Source: Bacteroidota bacterium | GTDB lineage: Bacteria > Bacteroidota > Bacteroidia > B-17B0 > Aurantibacillaceae | Direction of reading: 5' to 3' | DNA: 45,972 bases | Assembly (NCBI GenBank): GCA_023433205.1 | Contig: JAEZDS010000008.1 | Coordinates: forward strand, 1-45,972 | Shown: positions 15,331-23,771 of the stretch, piece by piece | How positions within the stretch are numbered: the first letter of the stretch is position 1 | Layout: each line of letters starts with the position of its first letter | The notes under the pieces: model-generated | The model's database searches: none | Told to the model about the DNA's origin: nothing | What the model saw: only the letters and a program-made list of their open reading frames with translations | Position numbers and translations under genes: made by a program

Positions 15331-15885
15331 CTACTCAAACACATACAAAAACCTGAACTGGAAAAAAAGCGGATAAATAAGACCAAGGTTTTTGGTTCCG
15401 TCGCCAGTAATAAGATTATATCCCAGAGAGGCTGCAATAGAGATCGGATACTTCGAGCGGAGATACAGTCCTGTTTCTGGTGAAAGTAAGGCCTGGGAAT
15501 TGGGCAGGGCTTTGTATTTTTCATTCCCATAGTTGGCGTGGGCATATCCTATGTTTAATCCCAGAAAGGGCTGCAATTGTTTACCATCGCGAAAACTGTA
15601 ATGGGCAAAACACTCAAGGGCATGCACAGGTATAGCATTTGAAGTGAAGGCGGAACCAAGTCGCGAACTGCTGAGTACGGCGCCTGTGCGGACATGTGAC
15701 CATGGGCTGCCTTTGAGGTGGTAACTCAGGCTGATACCATTCATCCAATAAAAGCCTGCAAACTTTTTCAGACAAAGTCCGGCCTGAAACTTATAGTCGT
15801 AACTTTTTTCCAGACTATCCTGTCCCTTCATTGATGACGAACACATCAAAAAGCTTATCAGAAATATTGTAATGAAGGACCTCAT
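15331..15885 (-). CDS. Small outer-membrane beta-barrel-like protein
   Basis: A 184-residue protein with a signal peptide (MRSFITIFLISFLMCSSSMKG, cleavage near residue 21). The mature part consists of short alternating strands typical of an eight-stranded barrel: SYDYKFQAGLCLKKF, GISLSYHLKG, VRTGAVLSSSRLG, FLGLNIGYAHANYG, ISIAASLGYNLITG and FFQFRFLYVFE at the end. No family was recognised. Its ATG overlaps the stop of the upstream lipoprotein hydrolase (ATGA), so the two are translationally coupled and probably localise together at the outer membrane. Confidence 0.7.
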   Translation of the reverse strand: MRSFITIFLISFLMCSSSMKGQDSLEKSYDYKFQAGLCLKKFAGFYWMNGISLSYHLKGSPWSHVRTGAVLSSSRLGSAFTSNAIPVHALECFAHYSFRDGKQLQPFLGLNIGYAHANYGNEKYKALPNSQALLSPETGLYLRSKYPISIAASLGYNLITGDGTKNLGLIYPLFFQFRFLYVFE

Positions 15886-16808
15886 TTTTGTATGATCTCA
15901 CTTATTTCTTCAAATGTATTTTTTTGTAAAGTACTGTCTGCTTCCGTTACTGTTGGTCTTGCCTTTAAACGGGTAAATACATGCAACTGCGAAGCAACGA
16001 TAGTTACTGAACAGTTGCGTAGCCCCTTTTCAAGCAGCACCGCGCTCACAGGATCGGCGCTGCCATCGTGTTCTGATTTATAAACAAGGGTTTTGATGTG
16101 GTCAGGCAGTATAATTCCTTTCTCGAGGTCCTTGCGCATTTTTTTTGTCAGATCATTCAGCTCTTTCAACGCTTCCTGTGGCCGGTATTTATACCAGTAA
16201 CCATGCTCACCTTCATCCAGGCCGCTTTCTGTATAATGTATCACAGTGCCACCAACCAAAGGCGCAAGTGAGAGTTGTTTGTTTGAGGGAACAATTATTG
16301 GATCAACAAAAACAATATTATGCACTTGTTCAAGTGAGATCTTACCTGAACGCACTAGGTCAAGTACCAGCGGGCAGCCGGTAGATGAGGCTACAAAATT
16401 CACATTGGTATAACCCAGTCTAACAAGTTTATCATACTCGTTTAAAATTGGCTGTTGCCAGTCGGTCCAGGTGGCTTTTCGGAATGCCTCGTAGTTTCGT
16501 CCGTGTCCGCCAAGCAGTACTTTTGAAACCAGAACGTTTTTCGGTTTAAGGTAAGATCCTAACTCCTGCCATTCAAAGTTACTTGCAGAAAAACCATGCA
16601 CAGTAATAACTACTGGTTTTTGAAGATCATCAGCAGTGGGTGATGTTATTGCGGCAGAGAGCAGAAATAATTCTGGAGTGATAAGCGACGAATCAACAAT
16701 TATTTCTCCGTCAAGATCTGTGAGGTCATTTATAAGAGGAAGTTTGTCTTTTTTCCCGCAGCTAAAGAAAAAATATGCGGCTATCAGTAAAATTATCTTC
16801 CTCACCAT
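15882..16808 (-). CDS. Lipoprotein alpha/beta hydrolase
   Basis: A 308-residue lipid-anchored hydrolase. The lipobox ends at Cys17 (AYFFFSCGKK). The fold is of the serine lipase/carboxylesterase kind: VITVHGFSAS near residues 67-75 as the oxyanion strand, then GGHGRN. The nucleophile elbow is ASSTG with Ser142, where the first Gly of GxSxG is replaced by Ala. The acid is Asp248 or Asp252 in SEHDGSADP and the His is His276 in SQLHVF. A role as an envelope esterase or lipase is likely; the substrate is unknown. It is the first gene of a two-gene unit with the small barrel protein. A near-consensus -7 box TACATTCG lies only a few bases upstream (16820-16813). Confidence 0.85.
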   Translation of the reverse strand: MVRKIILLIAAYFFFSCGKKDKLPLINDLTDLDGEIIVDSSLITPELFLLSAAITSPTADDLQKPVVITVHGFSASNFEWQELGSYLKPKNVLVSKVLLGGHGRNYEAFRKATWTDWQQPILNEYDKLVRLGYTNVNFVASSTGCPLVLDLVRSGKISLEQVHNIVFVDPIIVPSNKQLSLAPLVGGTVIHYTESGLDEGEHGYWYKYRPQEALKELNDLTKKMRKDLEKGIILPDHIKTLVYKSEHDGSADPVSAVLLEKGLRNCSVTIVASQLHVFTRLKARPTVTEADSTLQKNTFEEISEIIQK

Positions 16809-17039
16809 AGAACGAATGTACAGTTTTATTACAATCCTGCCTTCTTACGTGCTGGGTAAAAAAATGGGGCTGGCAATCAATCGACCGAATTTGCGAGCTA
16901 ATTAGATTAACGCGAGCTAATCACGGGCGATAGCTGTTCAGCTGTCGAGGGCGAATGAGGAGGCGATGCAAACACCCGACATCGTAACTTTTAAATGAAG
17001 TTCTTTGACGTGCTCACAACTACTTTAGAACCCTCCTCT

Positions 17040-17840
17040 TTATTTTAAAACTAACTTCGATTGCACTATCTTCTGATCTGTTCTAGTTTCCACCACATAG
17101 ATTCCCGGTACAAGGTCTGTTACTTCAAGCTGTATCCTGTCTGAATTTGAAATTGTGTAGCTGCCATCATAAACCAGGGCACCCAGGCTGTTATAGATCT
17201 TTAGGGCATGTATGCCGCCAGGTGATTCAATGGTGAAACTGCCCCGCGAAGGGTTGGGGTATATTTTTACGGCTGTGTTTATGGTTATTTCTTCGGCCTG
17301 TAGTACGTTTTTTGAATTGTCCCTGATCCTGAACAAATAGTCGGTATTACTATAAGCATCAGCTATACTCAGGTATATCATGTTGTCAATAATGGTCATA
17401 CAGCTCAAACGCCAGTCGTGATCTATTTTGTTGTAATGCGGTAACTGCATGCTCCAGATCTTTTTTCCGTATGCGTCATATTTCAATAGCAGGTACTGGT
17501 TGTCGTCGGGCACATCTTTGTACTGAACCACAAAAGTGTTGCCCTCGTCGTCAACTGCGAGCCCTACCGGCAATATCGCCGGGCCAGTGGTTGTGCTCCA
17601 TGACAATACACCAGCATTGTTAAAACGTTTAAGTATGGCGTTTCTGGGAAATTCATTTGATCTATGTAGTATTGTTATTTCATCCTGGTTGTTAATAACA
17701 AACCAGGCGCCAAAGGGGTTAGAATCTTTCCATAACAGTGTTCCATCTTCTGAGATCCTTTTTACAAATGTGCCCCAGTGGTCGGCTGGTAGCCGTATAT
17801 ACCGAGCCGTCGCTGGCAACCGCATGATATTTCTGGTCAT
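17040..17840 (-). CDS. T9SS cargo protein, C-terminal part with type A sorting domain (frameshifted gene)
   Basis: The reading frame carries a beta-propeller-like region, with repeats of the form RFNNAGVLSW and YDAYGKKIWSMQLP, and ends in a classic type A T9SS sorting domain: VKIYPNPSRGSFTIES, KIYNSLGALVYDG, then LVPGIYVVETRT and KLVLK. This domain directs export across the outer membrane and is normally removed at the cell surface. The apparent ATG at 17840 is not a credible start: no signal peptide follows, and the propeller continues upstream in another frame. The true gene starts at 18357; the frames meet around 17775-17790. The intact protein would be about 440 residues. Confidence 0.8.
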   Translation of the reverse strand: MTRNIMRLPATARYIRLPADHWGTFVKRISEDGTLLWKDSNPFGAWFVINNQDEITILHRSNEFPRNAILKRFNNAGVLSWSTTTGPAILPVGLAVDDEGNTFVVQYKDVPDDNQYLLLKYDAYGKKIWSMQLPHYNKIDHDWRLSCMTIIDNMIYLSIADAYSNTDYLFRIRDNSKNVLQAEEITINTAVKIYPNPSRGSFTIESPGGIHALKIYNSLGALVYDGSYTISNSDRIQLEVTDLVPGIYVVETRTDQKIVQSKLVLK

Positions 17841-18357
17841 AAGGGTCAGGTATAGTAGTAGATAGGTTTCCAGCTGTGTCGAGTTTCAAAATTCCGCAGG
17901 TGCCTTTAAGGTAAATGAACCCGTTTCTACTAGAGATCTCGGTGTTCATACAGAATGGAAGCGGTTTTACCCAGAGCAATTTTCCCAGAGCGTCGAATTT
18001 GAAAAAATGGGTGCCGCCCCCTACTGTGCTGCTGCCAATGCTCACAGTCCCAAGGCTGTAATAGGAGGTGTAAAGATTTCCCGTCTTATCGGCCGCTATG
18101 CCAGAACCGGCCCGGCGCACAGCTGTTGAGCTCAATACGGCAAGTACCTCACTGCTGAGATCGGGCGAGAACCGCACCATCTTAAAGCCACCCACGTCTT
18201 CATAGCCGTATCCTGCTGCGGAAATCAAGGTGTTGTTCTCCCCCCTAGAAAAAGAATATATATTAAGGTAAGGAAGAGTATCAATCTTTACTACGGTCTG
18301 TGTTCTACTGCCGCAGTAAAAAAATGATAGAAGAGTGAGGAGAAAAAGCTTTGTCAT
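17719..18357 (-). CDS. T9SS cargo protein, N-terminal part (frameshifted gene)
   Basis: The 5' part of the gene that continues in the ORF ending at 17040. It opens with a signal peptide (MTKLFLLTLLSFFYCGSRTQ) and then propeller-like repeats such as FFKFDALGKLLWVKPLP and GILKLDTAGNLSTTIPD. Its last 20 residues (from PLGHIC) are out of register: in the +1 frame the same DNA reads ADHWGTFVKRISEDGTLLW, an obvious further repeat unit. A one-base change near 17775-17790 therefore separates the halves. The GC-rich site is not a long homopolymer, so either a real frameshift or a sequencing error is possible. Function unknown; a secreted beta-propeller protein. Confidence 0.75.
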   Translation of the reverse strand: MTKLFLLTLLSFFYCGSRTQTVVKIDTLPYLNIYSFSRGENNTLISAAGYGYEDVGGFKMVRFSPDLSSEVLAVLSSTAVRRAGSGIAADKTGNLYTSYYSLGTVSIGSSTVGGGTHFFKFDALGKLLWVKPLPFCMNTEISSRNGFIYLKGTCGILKLDTAGNLSTTIPDPYDQKYHAVASDGSVYTATSRPLGHICKKDLRRWNTVMERF

Positions 18358-18994
18358 TGCGAAACAGTTTGTGAGTTCTAAGGTACTTTGAAGGGCGAGG
18401 AACCATATGTTTAGTCGGTGAAGGGGGGAAATTGATAGTTAAAGAGTAAATTTATGGAAATCAAAAAATTGTTTTTCTTGACTGGTAAGTGAAGGCAAAA
18501 ATCATTCGCAGTATACTGTACAATTTCATGACCTTAAACTCCCGGTTCACCGGGTAAAATCCGGGCTCCAAAAAATTAATCGATTTATATAAGGTCTTTA
18601 GCTAAAATCCGCGACAGAGGTTTAAAAACCATTGTAATTTTATATCAGCATCAGTTAATAACCCGTACGTGCAGTGCGGCTGACTGATCAGATTAGTCAC
18701 AATGCGATGATCCCGGTCATGGCTTCTCCCTTCCGATGGCAGCCGGCAGCGGTCGGTTAACTGCAAGGACAGGACAGACCTGACAAAGTGAAGATCAATA
18801 GCAGGCTTCTGCGCCGGTAGGTTCAGAGGTTCAGACAGCAAAAAACACAAAATCCCCGGGTGCGAGGAACGGCCCGGGGATTTTTTTTACCTGTTAGTAT
18901 TCCGAAGTTACCGAAGCCTCGGCATTCGAATTCTTCAGGACTTCCTATCGGACACTTTAGTATTTAGTGCTTAGTATTTAGAATTTAAACCTTC
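18358..18994. other. Gene-free stretch with structured segments; possible RNA gene on the plus strand
   Basis: No convincing protein gene is seen in these 637 bases. Structured pieces include CCCGG-TTCA-CCGGG (18541-18554), with a second CCGGG at 18562 that could pair alternatively; GGTTT-AA-AAACC (18619-18630); and TGACTGATC/GATTAGTCA (about 18680-18700). The stretch ends with a strong terminator at 18851-18888. Downstream, 18891-18985 is AT-rich with several TTAGTATT units. A plus-strand transcript of up to about 300 bases ending at the terminator is plausible. I could not match it to RNase P RNA, tmRNA, SRP RNA or another family. Confidence 0.35.
18840..18889 (+). terminator. Strong intrinsic terminator, possibly bidirectional
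   Basis: AATCCCCGGG (18851-18860) pairs perfectly with CCCGGGGATT (18873-18882) around a 12-base loop and is followed by a run of eight T (18881-18888). On the minus strand it is followed by TTTTGTGTTTTTT, so it could also end the glycosyltransferase operon, whose last stop is at 18995. Confidence 0.8.
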
Positions 18995-20050
18995 TCATCC
19001 CAAATACAGTTCCATAATTTTCCTCACCGAATTCCTCATGTCATGCGGTTTGATACGGTTTGCAACAAATGGTGAATCAAGCACCGCGCTGATTTGCACT
19101 ACAGCCTCTTCTTCATTCTTAAATATTTTGATGTAAGCCTCTTCTTCTTCGCCCGCAGAGATAGAACTAAAGACTTTACAGCCGCTATACAGTGCTTCCA
19201 GGCAAACAGTACTCATTCCCTCATAGGTTGAAGTATGAAGAAATATTTTACTGTTATTCATCAGATCGAATATTTTCTGATGAGGAACTGAACCAACCAG
19301 TTTAAGATTGTGCTGTAAACCTAATCTGAAAGCCAGGTCACTAAGCTCACGCGCTTCAGGTCCATCACCCGCTAATACTGCCTGTATCCCCGGCCTGTTT
19401 TTTTTGAGTTCGTGTAAGATCCTAATAAAAGAGGCATAGTTTTTCAGGGGGATCAGCGATCCCACACCAAGCAGATCAATGGCGCGTGCTCCTGTGTTTA
19501 ATGCGGGAAATGCATTTTCATTTACGCCATTGGGAACTATCGAATGTGCCTTTCTGCCGTGGTGGGTCTGCAATTCAACCCGGTTGAATTCTGAGATACA
19601 CAGCAGACTTTCTGAGGCTGGATCCACCCTGCGGACATATCTGTTGCTGGCGCGGGCATCCTGGCCCTGCAGCCAGATATAATGTCGGAGCTTGTGCCTC
19701 GATGCGAACAGCTTCCCAATCAGGGCGGTCTCGCCCAGCCAAAGACTCAAAATACCAATTACATGGTTCTCTTTTTTCAGTGTATTAAGCTTGCGGTAAA
19801 CCCGCACCCAGGTGAATAAACGCCGTAACTTTTTCCTGTTCCTTCCTCCAATAGCATGTACTTTAATAGAATGCCAGGTAGAGCTTCTTTTTCTAAAAGG
19901 ATACTGAAATGCAATTACCACGATTTGAACATGAGGATACTCTTCTGCAAGCAGGCGGCAGAACTGCTGAATATGCGGCAGACAGGTAGAGTCGGACTCC
20001 GATTCTGGAAAACCGGGACTCAGTATTATCAATGTTTCAGTTTTTCCCAT
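18995..20050 (-). CDS. Glycosyltransferase family 4
   Basis: A 351-residue GT-B fold enzyme that transfers a sugar from a nucleotide donor during surface-polysaccharide synthesis. The C-terminal domain is clear: VPNGV at 172-176, GVGSLIPLKNY near 195-205, LAGDGPE at 226-232, and the EX7E signature Glu277...Glu285 in STYEGMSTVCLEAL. The N-terminal acceptor domain is less conserved, as usual. No membrane segment is seen; such enzymes work at the inner face of the cytoplasmic membrane. It is 12 bases downstream of the Wzz-like gene in the same transcription unit and part of the local polysaccharide cluster. Donor and acceptor cannot be deduced. Confidence 0.92.
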   Translation of the reverse strand: MGKTETLIILSPGFPESESDSTCLPHIQQFCRLLAEEYPHVQIVVIAFQYPFRKRSSTWHSIKVHAIGGRNRKKLRRLFTWVRVYRKLNTLKKENHVIGILSLWLGETALIGKLFASRHKLRHYIWLQGQDARASNRYVRRVDPASESLLCISEFNRVELQTHHGRKAHSIVPNGVNENAFPALNTGARAIDLLGVGSLIPLKNYASFIRILHELKKNRPGIQAVLAGDGPEARELSDLAFRLGLQHNLKLVGSVPHQKIFDLMNNSKIFLHTSTYEGMSTVCLEALYSGCKVFSSISAGEEEEAYIKIFKNEEEAVVQISAVLDSPFVANRIKPHDMRNSVRKIMELYLG

Positions 20051-20062
20051 AGTCTGCCTGGT

Positions 20063-20932
20063 TCAGTTTTTTTTTGTGCTGATATTCTCTTTGATTGCGA
20101 GAAAGATGAAACAGAAAATCAGAGCAACGGGAACAAAATACAAACACATTACCAGGATCCTCGGAGGAAATGAGTGATGTTTTGCCGGGGTGATCCCTTT
20201 TACCAGCTGAAAGTTATCAAGAAATGTTTCCTGGGCCATCAGCGCCATTTTTTTTGTCATGCGTTCATTAGCTGCCGTGTATAGTCTGGAGGGATCAAAC
20301 AGATCTTCTGCCAGGATGATTCTGTTGCCGGCCTGTAGCTGTTGTTGGCGCAACTGCAGTGTTTTCAAGCTGTCAAGCATCAGCAGGTCCCTTTCCACCA
20401 TTGCCATTTGTTCTTTACGCTGTGCCTCCTGAAGCCTCCTGATTTTGGCGAAGTATGGGTTGTTTTCAAGGTAGTAGAGTATTCCCTTTTGTAGCGCAGG
20501 CAAATAACGCGGATCAGAGCTGCTGATTCGTACCTCGGTATAGTTAATAGAGTCGCTGCGGTTGCTGAGAAACGGATTATGCGATTTTATACCTGTGAGG
20601 TGCTTCAATTGTTCAGGTGTCAGATTCAGCAACCTTCCTACTGAAGCGGCATCACTCATCTTTAACAGCCTTTCAATATCACCGAGCATTTTCAGGTGAA
20701 AACGTTCGTTCCTGTCAAGTGGTCGGATGATGAAGGTTGAGCGGTATTCTTTTGCCAGCACATATTTTCCGGTAACGGCAAGTACAACTGCAGTGAGGAG
20801 AAAAAGCAGAGTGGTTAATTTATTCCGGTTGAATAGTCTGAAAGGATAAGACACTGCCCTTGCGATTTTGTGCGCAATCCTGCTGAAATCTATCTCATCT
20901 TCTGGGACGCGGTGTGTGTTGGCATCCTGCAT
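20063..20932 (-). CDS. Wzz-like polysaccharide chain-length / co-polymerase protein
   Basis: A 289-residue protein with the two-helix membrane topology of polysaccharide co-polymerases: a transmembrane segment at about residues 38-58 (TLLFLLTAVVLAVTGKYVLA) and another at about 258-280 (ILVMCLYFVPVALIFCFIFLA). The periplasmic part between has a YRSTFIIRPL start and a coiled-coil stretch rich in Gln, Leu and Arg (RRLQEAQRKEQMAMVERDLL). It lacks a C-terminal kinase domain, so it is Wzz/GumC-short type. It would control chain length with the polymerase encoded on the other strand at 22.4-23.7 kb. It is the first gene of the minus-strand unit and divergent from the flippase. Confidence 0.75.
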   Translation of the reverse strand: MQDANTHRVPEDEIDFSRIAHKIARAVSYPFRLFNRNKLTTLLFLLTAVVLAVTGKYVLAKEYRSTFIIRPLDRNERFHLKMLGDIERLLKMSDAASVGRLLNLTPEQLKHLTGIKSHNPFLSNRSDSINYTEVRISSSDPRYLPALQKGILYYLENNPYFAKIRRLQEAQRKEQMAMVERDLLMLDSLKTLQLRQQQLQAGNRIILAEDLFDPSRLYTAANERMTKKMALMAQETFLDNFQLVKGITPAKHHSFPPRILVMCLYFVPVALIFCFIFLAIKENISTKKN

Positions 20933-21026
20933 ATTCTGCTAATGTATAAAAAAATGAAATTGTTTCTGCCTGGTACAATAAACGATTCTTCCTGAAGATG
21001 TGCTAAAATGGTCTAAATTCGCTTTT

Positions 21027-22508
21027 ATGTCACTTAGCCCCCGGCAACTGGTAAAAAATTCAGGCTGGACCTTCCTTGAACTGGTCCTTTACCCGCTGCT
21101 GATGATCGCCGCGACGCCAGTCTTTATTCACAAACTTGGAATCGAACATTATGGTTTGTGGATGCTGGTTTCTACGATCAGTCTGGGGATGAATGTGTTT
21201 AATGTTGGCATGGGAGATACCAACATCAGAATGATCTCTGCATTTCGGGCCGCAAATGATCAGAAGGGCATCAGGATGGTCTTCAACCATAACTTTACGC
21301 TTTCGGTGTTGCTTTTTTTGCTGGCTTGTTTGGTGGGACTTGTGTTATCCACCACCGGTTTTATTCGTTTATTTTATCAGGGAAGTCAAACAGTGCTTGC
21401 ACAACAAATATTACTCCTGGCCTGCATTTCGGCAGGATTAAAATTTATTGAATTAACCGTACTTTCTGTTTTTAAAGCATTCGAAAGATTTGACAGAAGC
21501 TCGCGGCTTACGTTACTTTCAAAAAACTCGGTAATGCTGGTTAACATTGCCCTGGTGCTGGCAGGTCATGGACTTGCTGCTATACTACTTAGCACTGTAG
21601 TAATTAATGTATTAAATATACTTGTGCAACTCTTAACGCTGCAGCGTTTTCAGCCTCTCATCAATTACCCTTCGTTTAAAAATCTTCGGTTTGCTTCGGT
21701 ATACTCCTCCTATAATATCTGGTACTGGCTGCAGTCGGTGATTGGATTACTTGGTTTTCTGGCAGATAAACTGGTGGTTGCCTGGTTTACCGATGTAAAA
21801 ACGCTTGGCTATTATAGTATAGCCTCTCTTATTGGCACACAGATCAACAATTTTTTTGTGGCTTTCGGCAGTTTTATTTTTCCCAGGGTTTCCTACAGAC
21901 TGGCAGCTAATGATGGCATAGGTCCGCTTTATTATGTTGCGAGAAGTTTTATTGCGCTGCCTGGCTGGAGTATCATCGCGCTGCTGCTGTTATTCGGCGA
22001 TACAATTTTCAGGCTCTGGCTCGGACCGGAAGTTTTTGGCAATAGTATAGTGTTTATAAAACTATACCTGGTTTTTCAGGCAGGTATGCTGCTTATTATT
22101 GTGCCGCACCATATTATAAATGGCAGCAGAATGGTAAAACTGAACAGCCTTTTTGAGATCACTATCAGGAGTACACATCTGCTCTGTATGTTAGGCGGTC
22201 ATGCTGTTTTTGGCATCCAGGGCATTTTATATGGACTGATCTTTTCCACTTTTCTGAATTTACCTTTTCAGTATTTTTTCTTTCACAAAAGAATTATTCC
22301 TGAAACGGGTCCTGTTGCTTTTTTGCAGATCTTGCTGCCGGTCTGTTTTTTAACAGGCCTCCTGCTTTCCGACAATTTTTTTTACCAGCTATCTCTCGCA
22401 ATATGTTTAGTTTTAAGTTGCAAACTCATTTATTTTGACCCCGCCAGAACATATTCACAGAATTTCCTCGTATTCAGAAGTCTCTTCGCGAGAATGGAAA
22501 GTAAGTAA
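21027..22508 (+). CDS. Polysaccharide flippase, Wzx / MOP superfamily
   Basis: About 493 residues with 12-14 hydrophobic helices, for example VLLFLLACLVGLVL, FLADKLVVAWFTDVKTLGYY and TGLLLSDNFF. The NSGWTFLELVLYPLLMI start, the KLGIEHYGLWML segment and the YYSIASLIGTQIN segment are typical of oligosaccharide flippases, which move lipid-linked repeat units across the inner membrane. I prefer ATG 21027 (MSLSPRQLVKN) over an upstream in-frame GTG at 21000 because it starts directly at the conserved amphipathic lead; an 8-base TAAATTCG just before may be a -7 box. It lies in the polysaccharide cluster, divergent from the Wzz-like gene. Its last codons overlap the polymerase ORF. Confidence 0.88.
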   Translation: MSLSPRQLVKNSGWTFLELVLYPLLMIAATPVFIHKLGIEHYGLWMLVSTISLGMNVFNVGMGDTNIRMISAFRAANDQKGIRMVFNHNFTLSVLLFLLACLVGLVLSTTGFIRLFYQGSQTVLAQQILLLACISAGLKFIELTVLSVFKAFERFDRSSRLTLLSKNSVMLVNIALVLAGHGLAAILLSTVVINVLNILVQLLTLQRFQPLINYPSFKNLRFASVYSSYNIWYWLQSVIGLLGFLADKLVVAWFTDVKTLGYYSIASLIGTQINNFFVAFGSFIFPRVSYRLAANDGIGPLYYVARSFIALPGWSIIALLLLFGDTIFRLWLGPEVFGNSIVFIKLYLVFQAGMLLIIVPHHIINGSRMVKLNSLFEITIRSTHLLCMLGGHAVFGIQGILYGLIFSTFLNLPFQYFFFHKRIIPETGPVAFLQILLPVCFLTGLLLSDNFFYQLSLAICLVLSCKLIYFDPARTYSQNFLVFRSLFARMESK

Positions 22509-23724
22509 GTATAGTCTGCTGGGCTATCTTTACTTTTTTTTTAATGGACTCTTTTTGCCCAAAGGTCTGCTTTTTACTACCATACTTGCTCCCTGGTTGT
22601 ACCTTAAAGTGTGGCAACGCCGCCAACAAACTTTTATCAGACCTTTTGCTGTTTTTATTTTAACTTATGCTGTCCTGCATCTCTGGTATGGTGTTCACCT
22701 TCGGAGTTTTCTGGTCTCTAATATTTTGCTGACGCTCGTATTTTTTTTCACAGTCTCTCTCTGGCATTTTGTAAATGGTTATGAGAAGCTTTCAAGGTTG
22801 TTCAGGCAGATGCTGGTCTTTAACTTTTTTATGACCCTTATCGCTTTGCCTTTTTTGTTCGCCCCCCCTGAGTACCGGCAATGGTTCTGGTACATCAACA
22901 AGCTCACGAAAGGCCTTGAGAATTTTCCGCGCCTGGCCATGTTTACTTACGAAGCCTCTTATTACTCGCTGTTGATCGCGCCCCTTGTATTTTACTACGT
23001 ATTAAAATTTGTTTTGGGTCAGTTTACCCGTTACAGGTGGGCAACCCTGGTTATGACATTAGCTCCACTGCTGCTTTCATTATCGTTTGGCGTGCTGGGG
23101 GCTATGTTTATTACCGCCCTCATCATGGCATCGGTTAATATCAGAAGTTTGTTCAGATACCGCAAACCGTTTGTGATCACCACTTCTGTGCTGGGGGCCA
23201 TGTTATTGACTTTTGTAATTCTGCTCCTGTGGTGGCCCGAAAATCCACTGTTTATTCGCCTCAGCAATATTTGGGCAGGAGCCGATACTTCTGCAAGAGG
23301 GCGCACCATTGAATCTTTTGAAGTGGCCTGGCGCCTGGCCGCTGATAAGAATATACTTTTCGGGGTGGGAATGGGCCAGGTAAAGATTGTAATAGTTGAC
23401 GTAGTTAAGAAGTTTTACAACTACTGGGGTGATCTCCCACGGTACGACATTCCAAATGCGATGGGTGAAACGCTGGGCATATTTGGCATGAGTGGTGTAG
23501 TGCTGAGACTTACGCTTGAGGGCTGGCTTTTTGTGAAAACCAGGGTATATAACAACCACTATAGACTTGCGCTCTTTATTTTCATCTTTATTTATCAGTT
23601 CACCGGCAGTTTTATTACCAATGTGATAGAATACTGTATATGGGTGCTGGCCTTTGCTCAGATATTCCCCCAGTTTAATCGCCGGCCATTACCCCCGGCC
23701 GGAGAAAATTTTAGCGCAGTTTAA
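22435..23724 (+). CDS. O-antigen polymerase/ligase-like membrane protein
   Basis: A polytopic protein of about 405-429 residues. Features of Wzy/O-antigen ligase proteins are a long run of transmembrane helices, a periplasmic loop containing TSARGRTIESFEVAW and GVGMGQVKI near residues 285-320, and a final helix pair. It would link repeat units delivered by the flippase. The start is a problem: the frame has no ATG near the front, only a TTG at 22435, 74 bases inside the flippase gene. The membrane protein seems to begin around KYSLLGYLYFF. Just before that lie three copies of AGTA (22500-22511), and removing one would fuse ATG 22494 in frame (MESKYSLLG). Either a non-ATG start or an indel is involved. 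Confidence 0.78.
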   Translation: MTPPEHIHRISSYSEVSSREWKVSKYSLLGYLYFFFNGLFLPKGLLFTTILAPWLYLKVWQRRQQTFIRPFAVFILTYAVLHLWYGVHLRSFLVSNILLTLVFFFTVSLWHFVNGYEKLSRLFRQMLVFNFFMTLIALPFLFAPPEYRQWFWYINKLTKGLENFPRLAMFTYEASYYSLLIAPLVFYYVLKFVLGQFTRYRWATLVMTLAPLLLSLSFGVLGAMFITALIMASVNIRSLFRYRKPFVITTSVLGAMLLTFVILLLWWPENPLFIRLSNIWAGADTSARGRTIESFEVAWRLAADKNILFGVGMGQVKIVIVDVVKKFYNYWGDLPRYDIPNAMGETLGIFGMSGVVLRLTLEGWLFVKTRVYNNHYRLALFIFIFIYQFTGSFITNVIEYCIWVLAFAQIFPQFNRRPLPPAGENFSAV

Positions 23725-23771
23725 GAGGCCGGGCCTTTACTCTTGCCTGGAGATTGTTTAATTTTATATTG

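Noticed and set aside
16893..16921. Direct repeat GCGAGCTAAT (two copies 19 bases apart)
   Set aside because: Short and in a non-coding gap with no attached feature; not enough to call an attachment or binding site.
18555..18580. Resemblance of TCCGGGCTCC to the RNase P RNA core
   Set aside because: The preceding GAGGAAAG and all other conserved RNase P segments are absent.
18602..18850. 82-residue minus-strand ORF in the gene-free stretch
   Set aside because: It has a GTG-type start, no credible start context, unusual composition and lies where RNA-like structure is visible.
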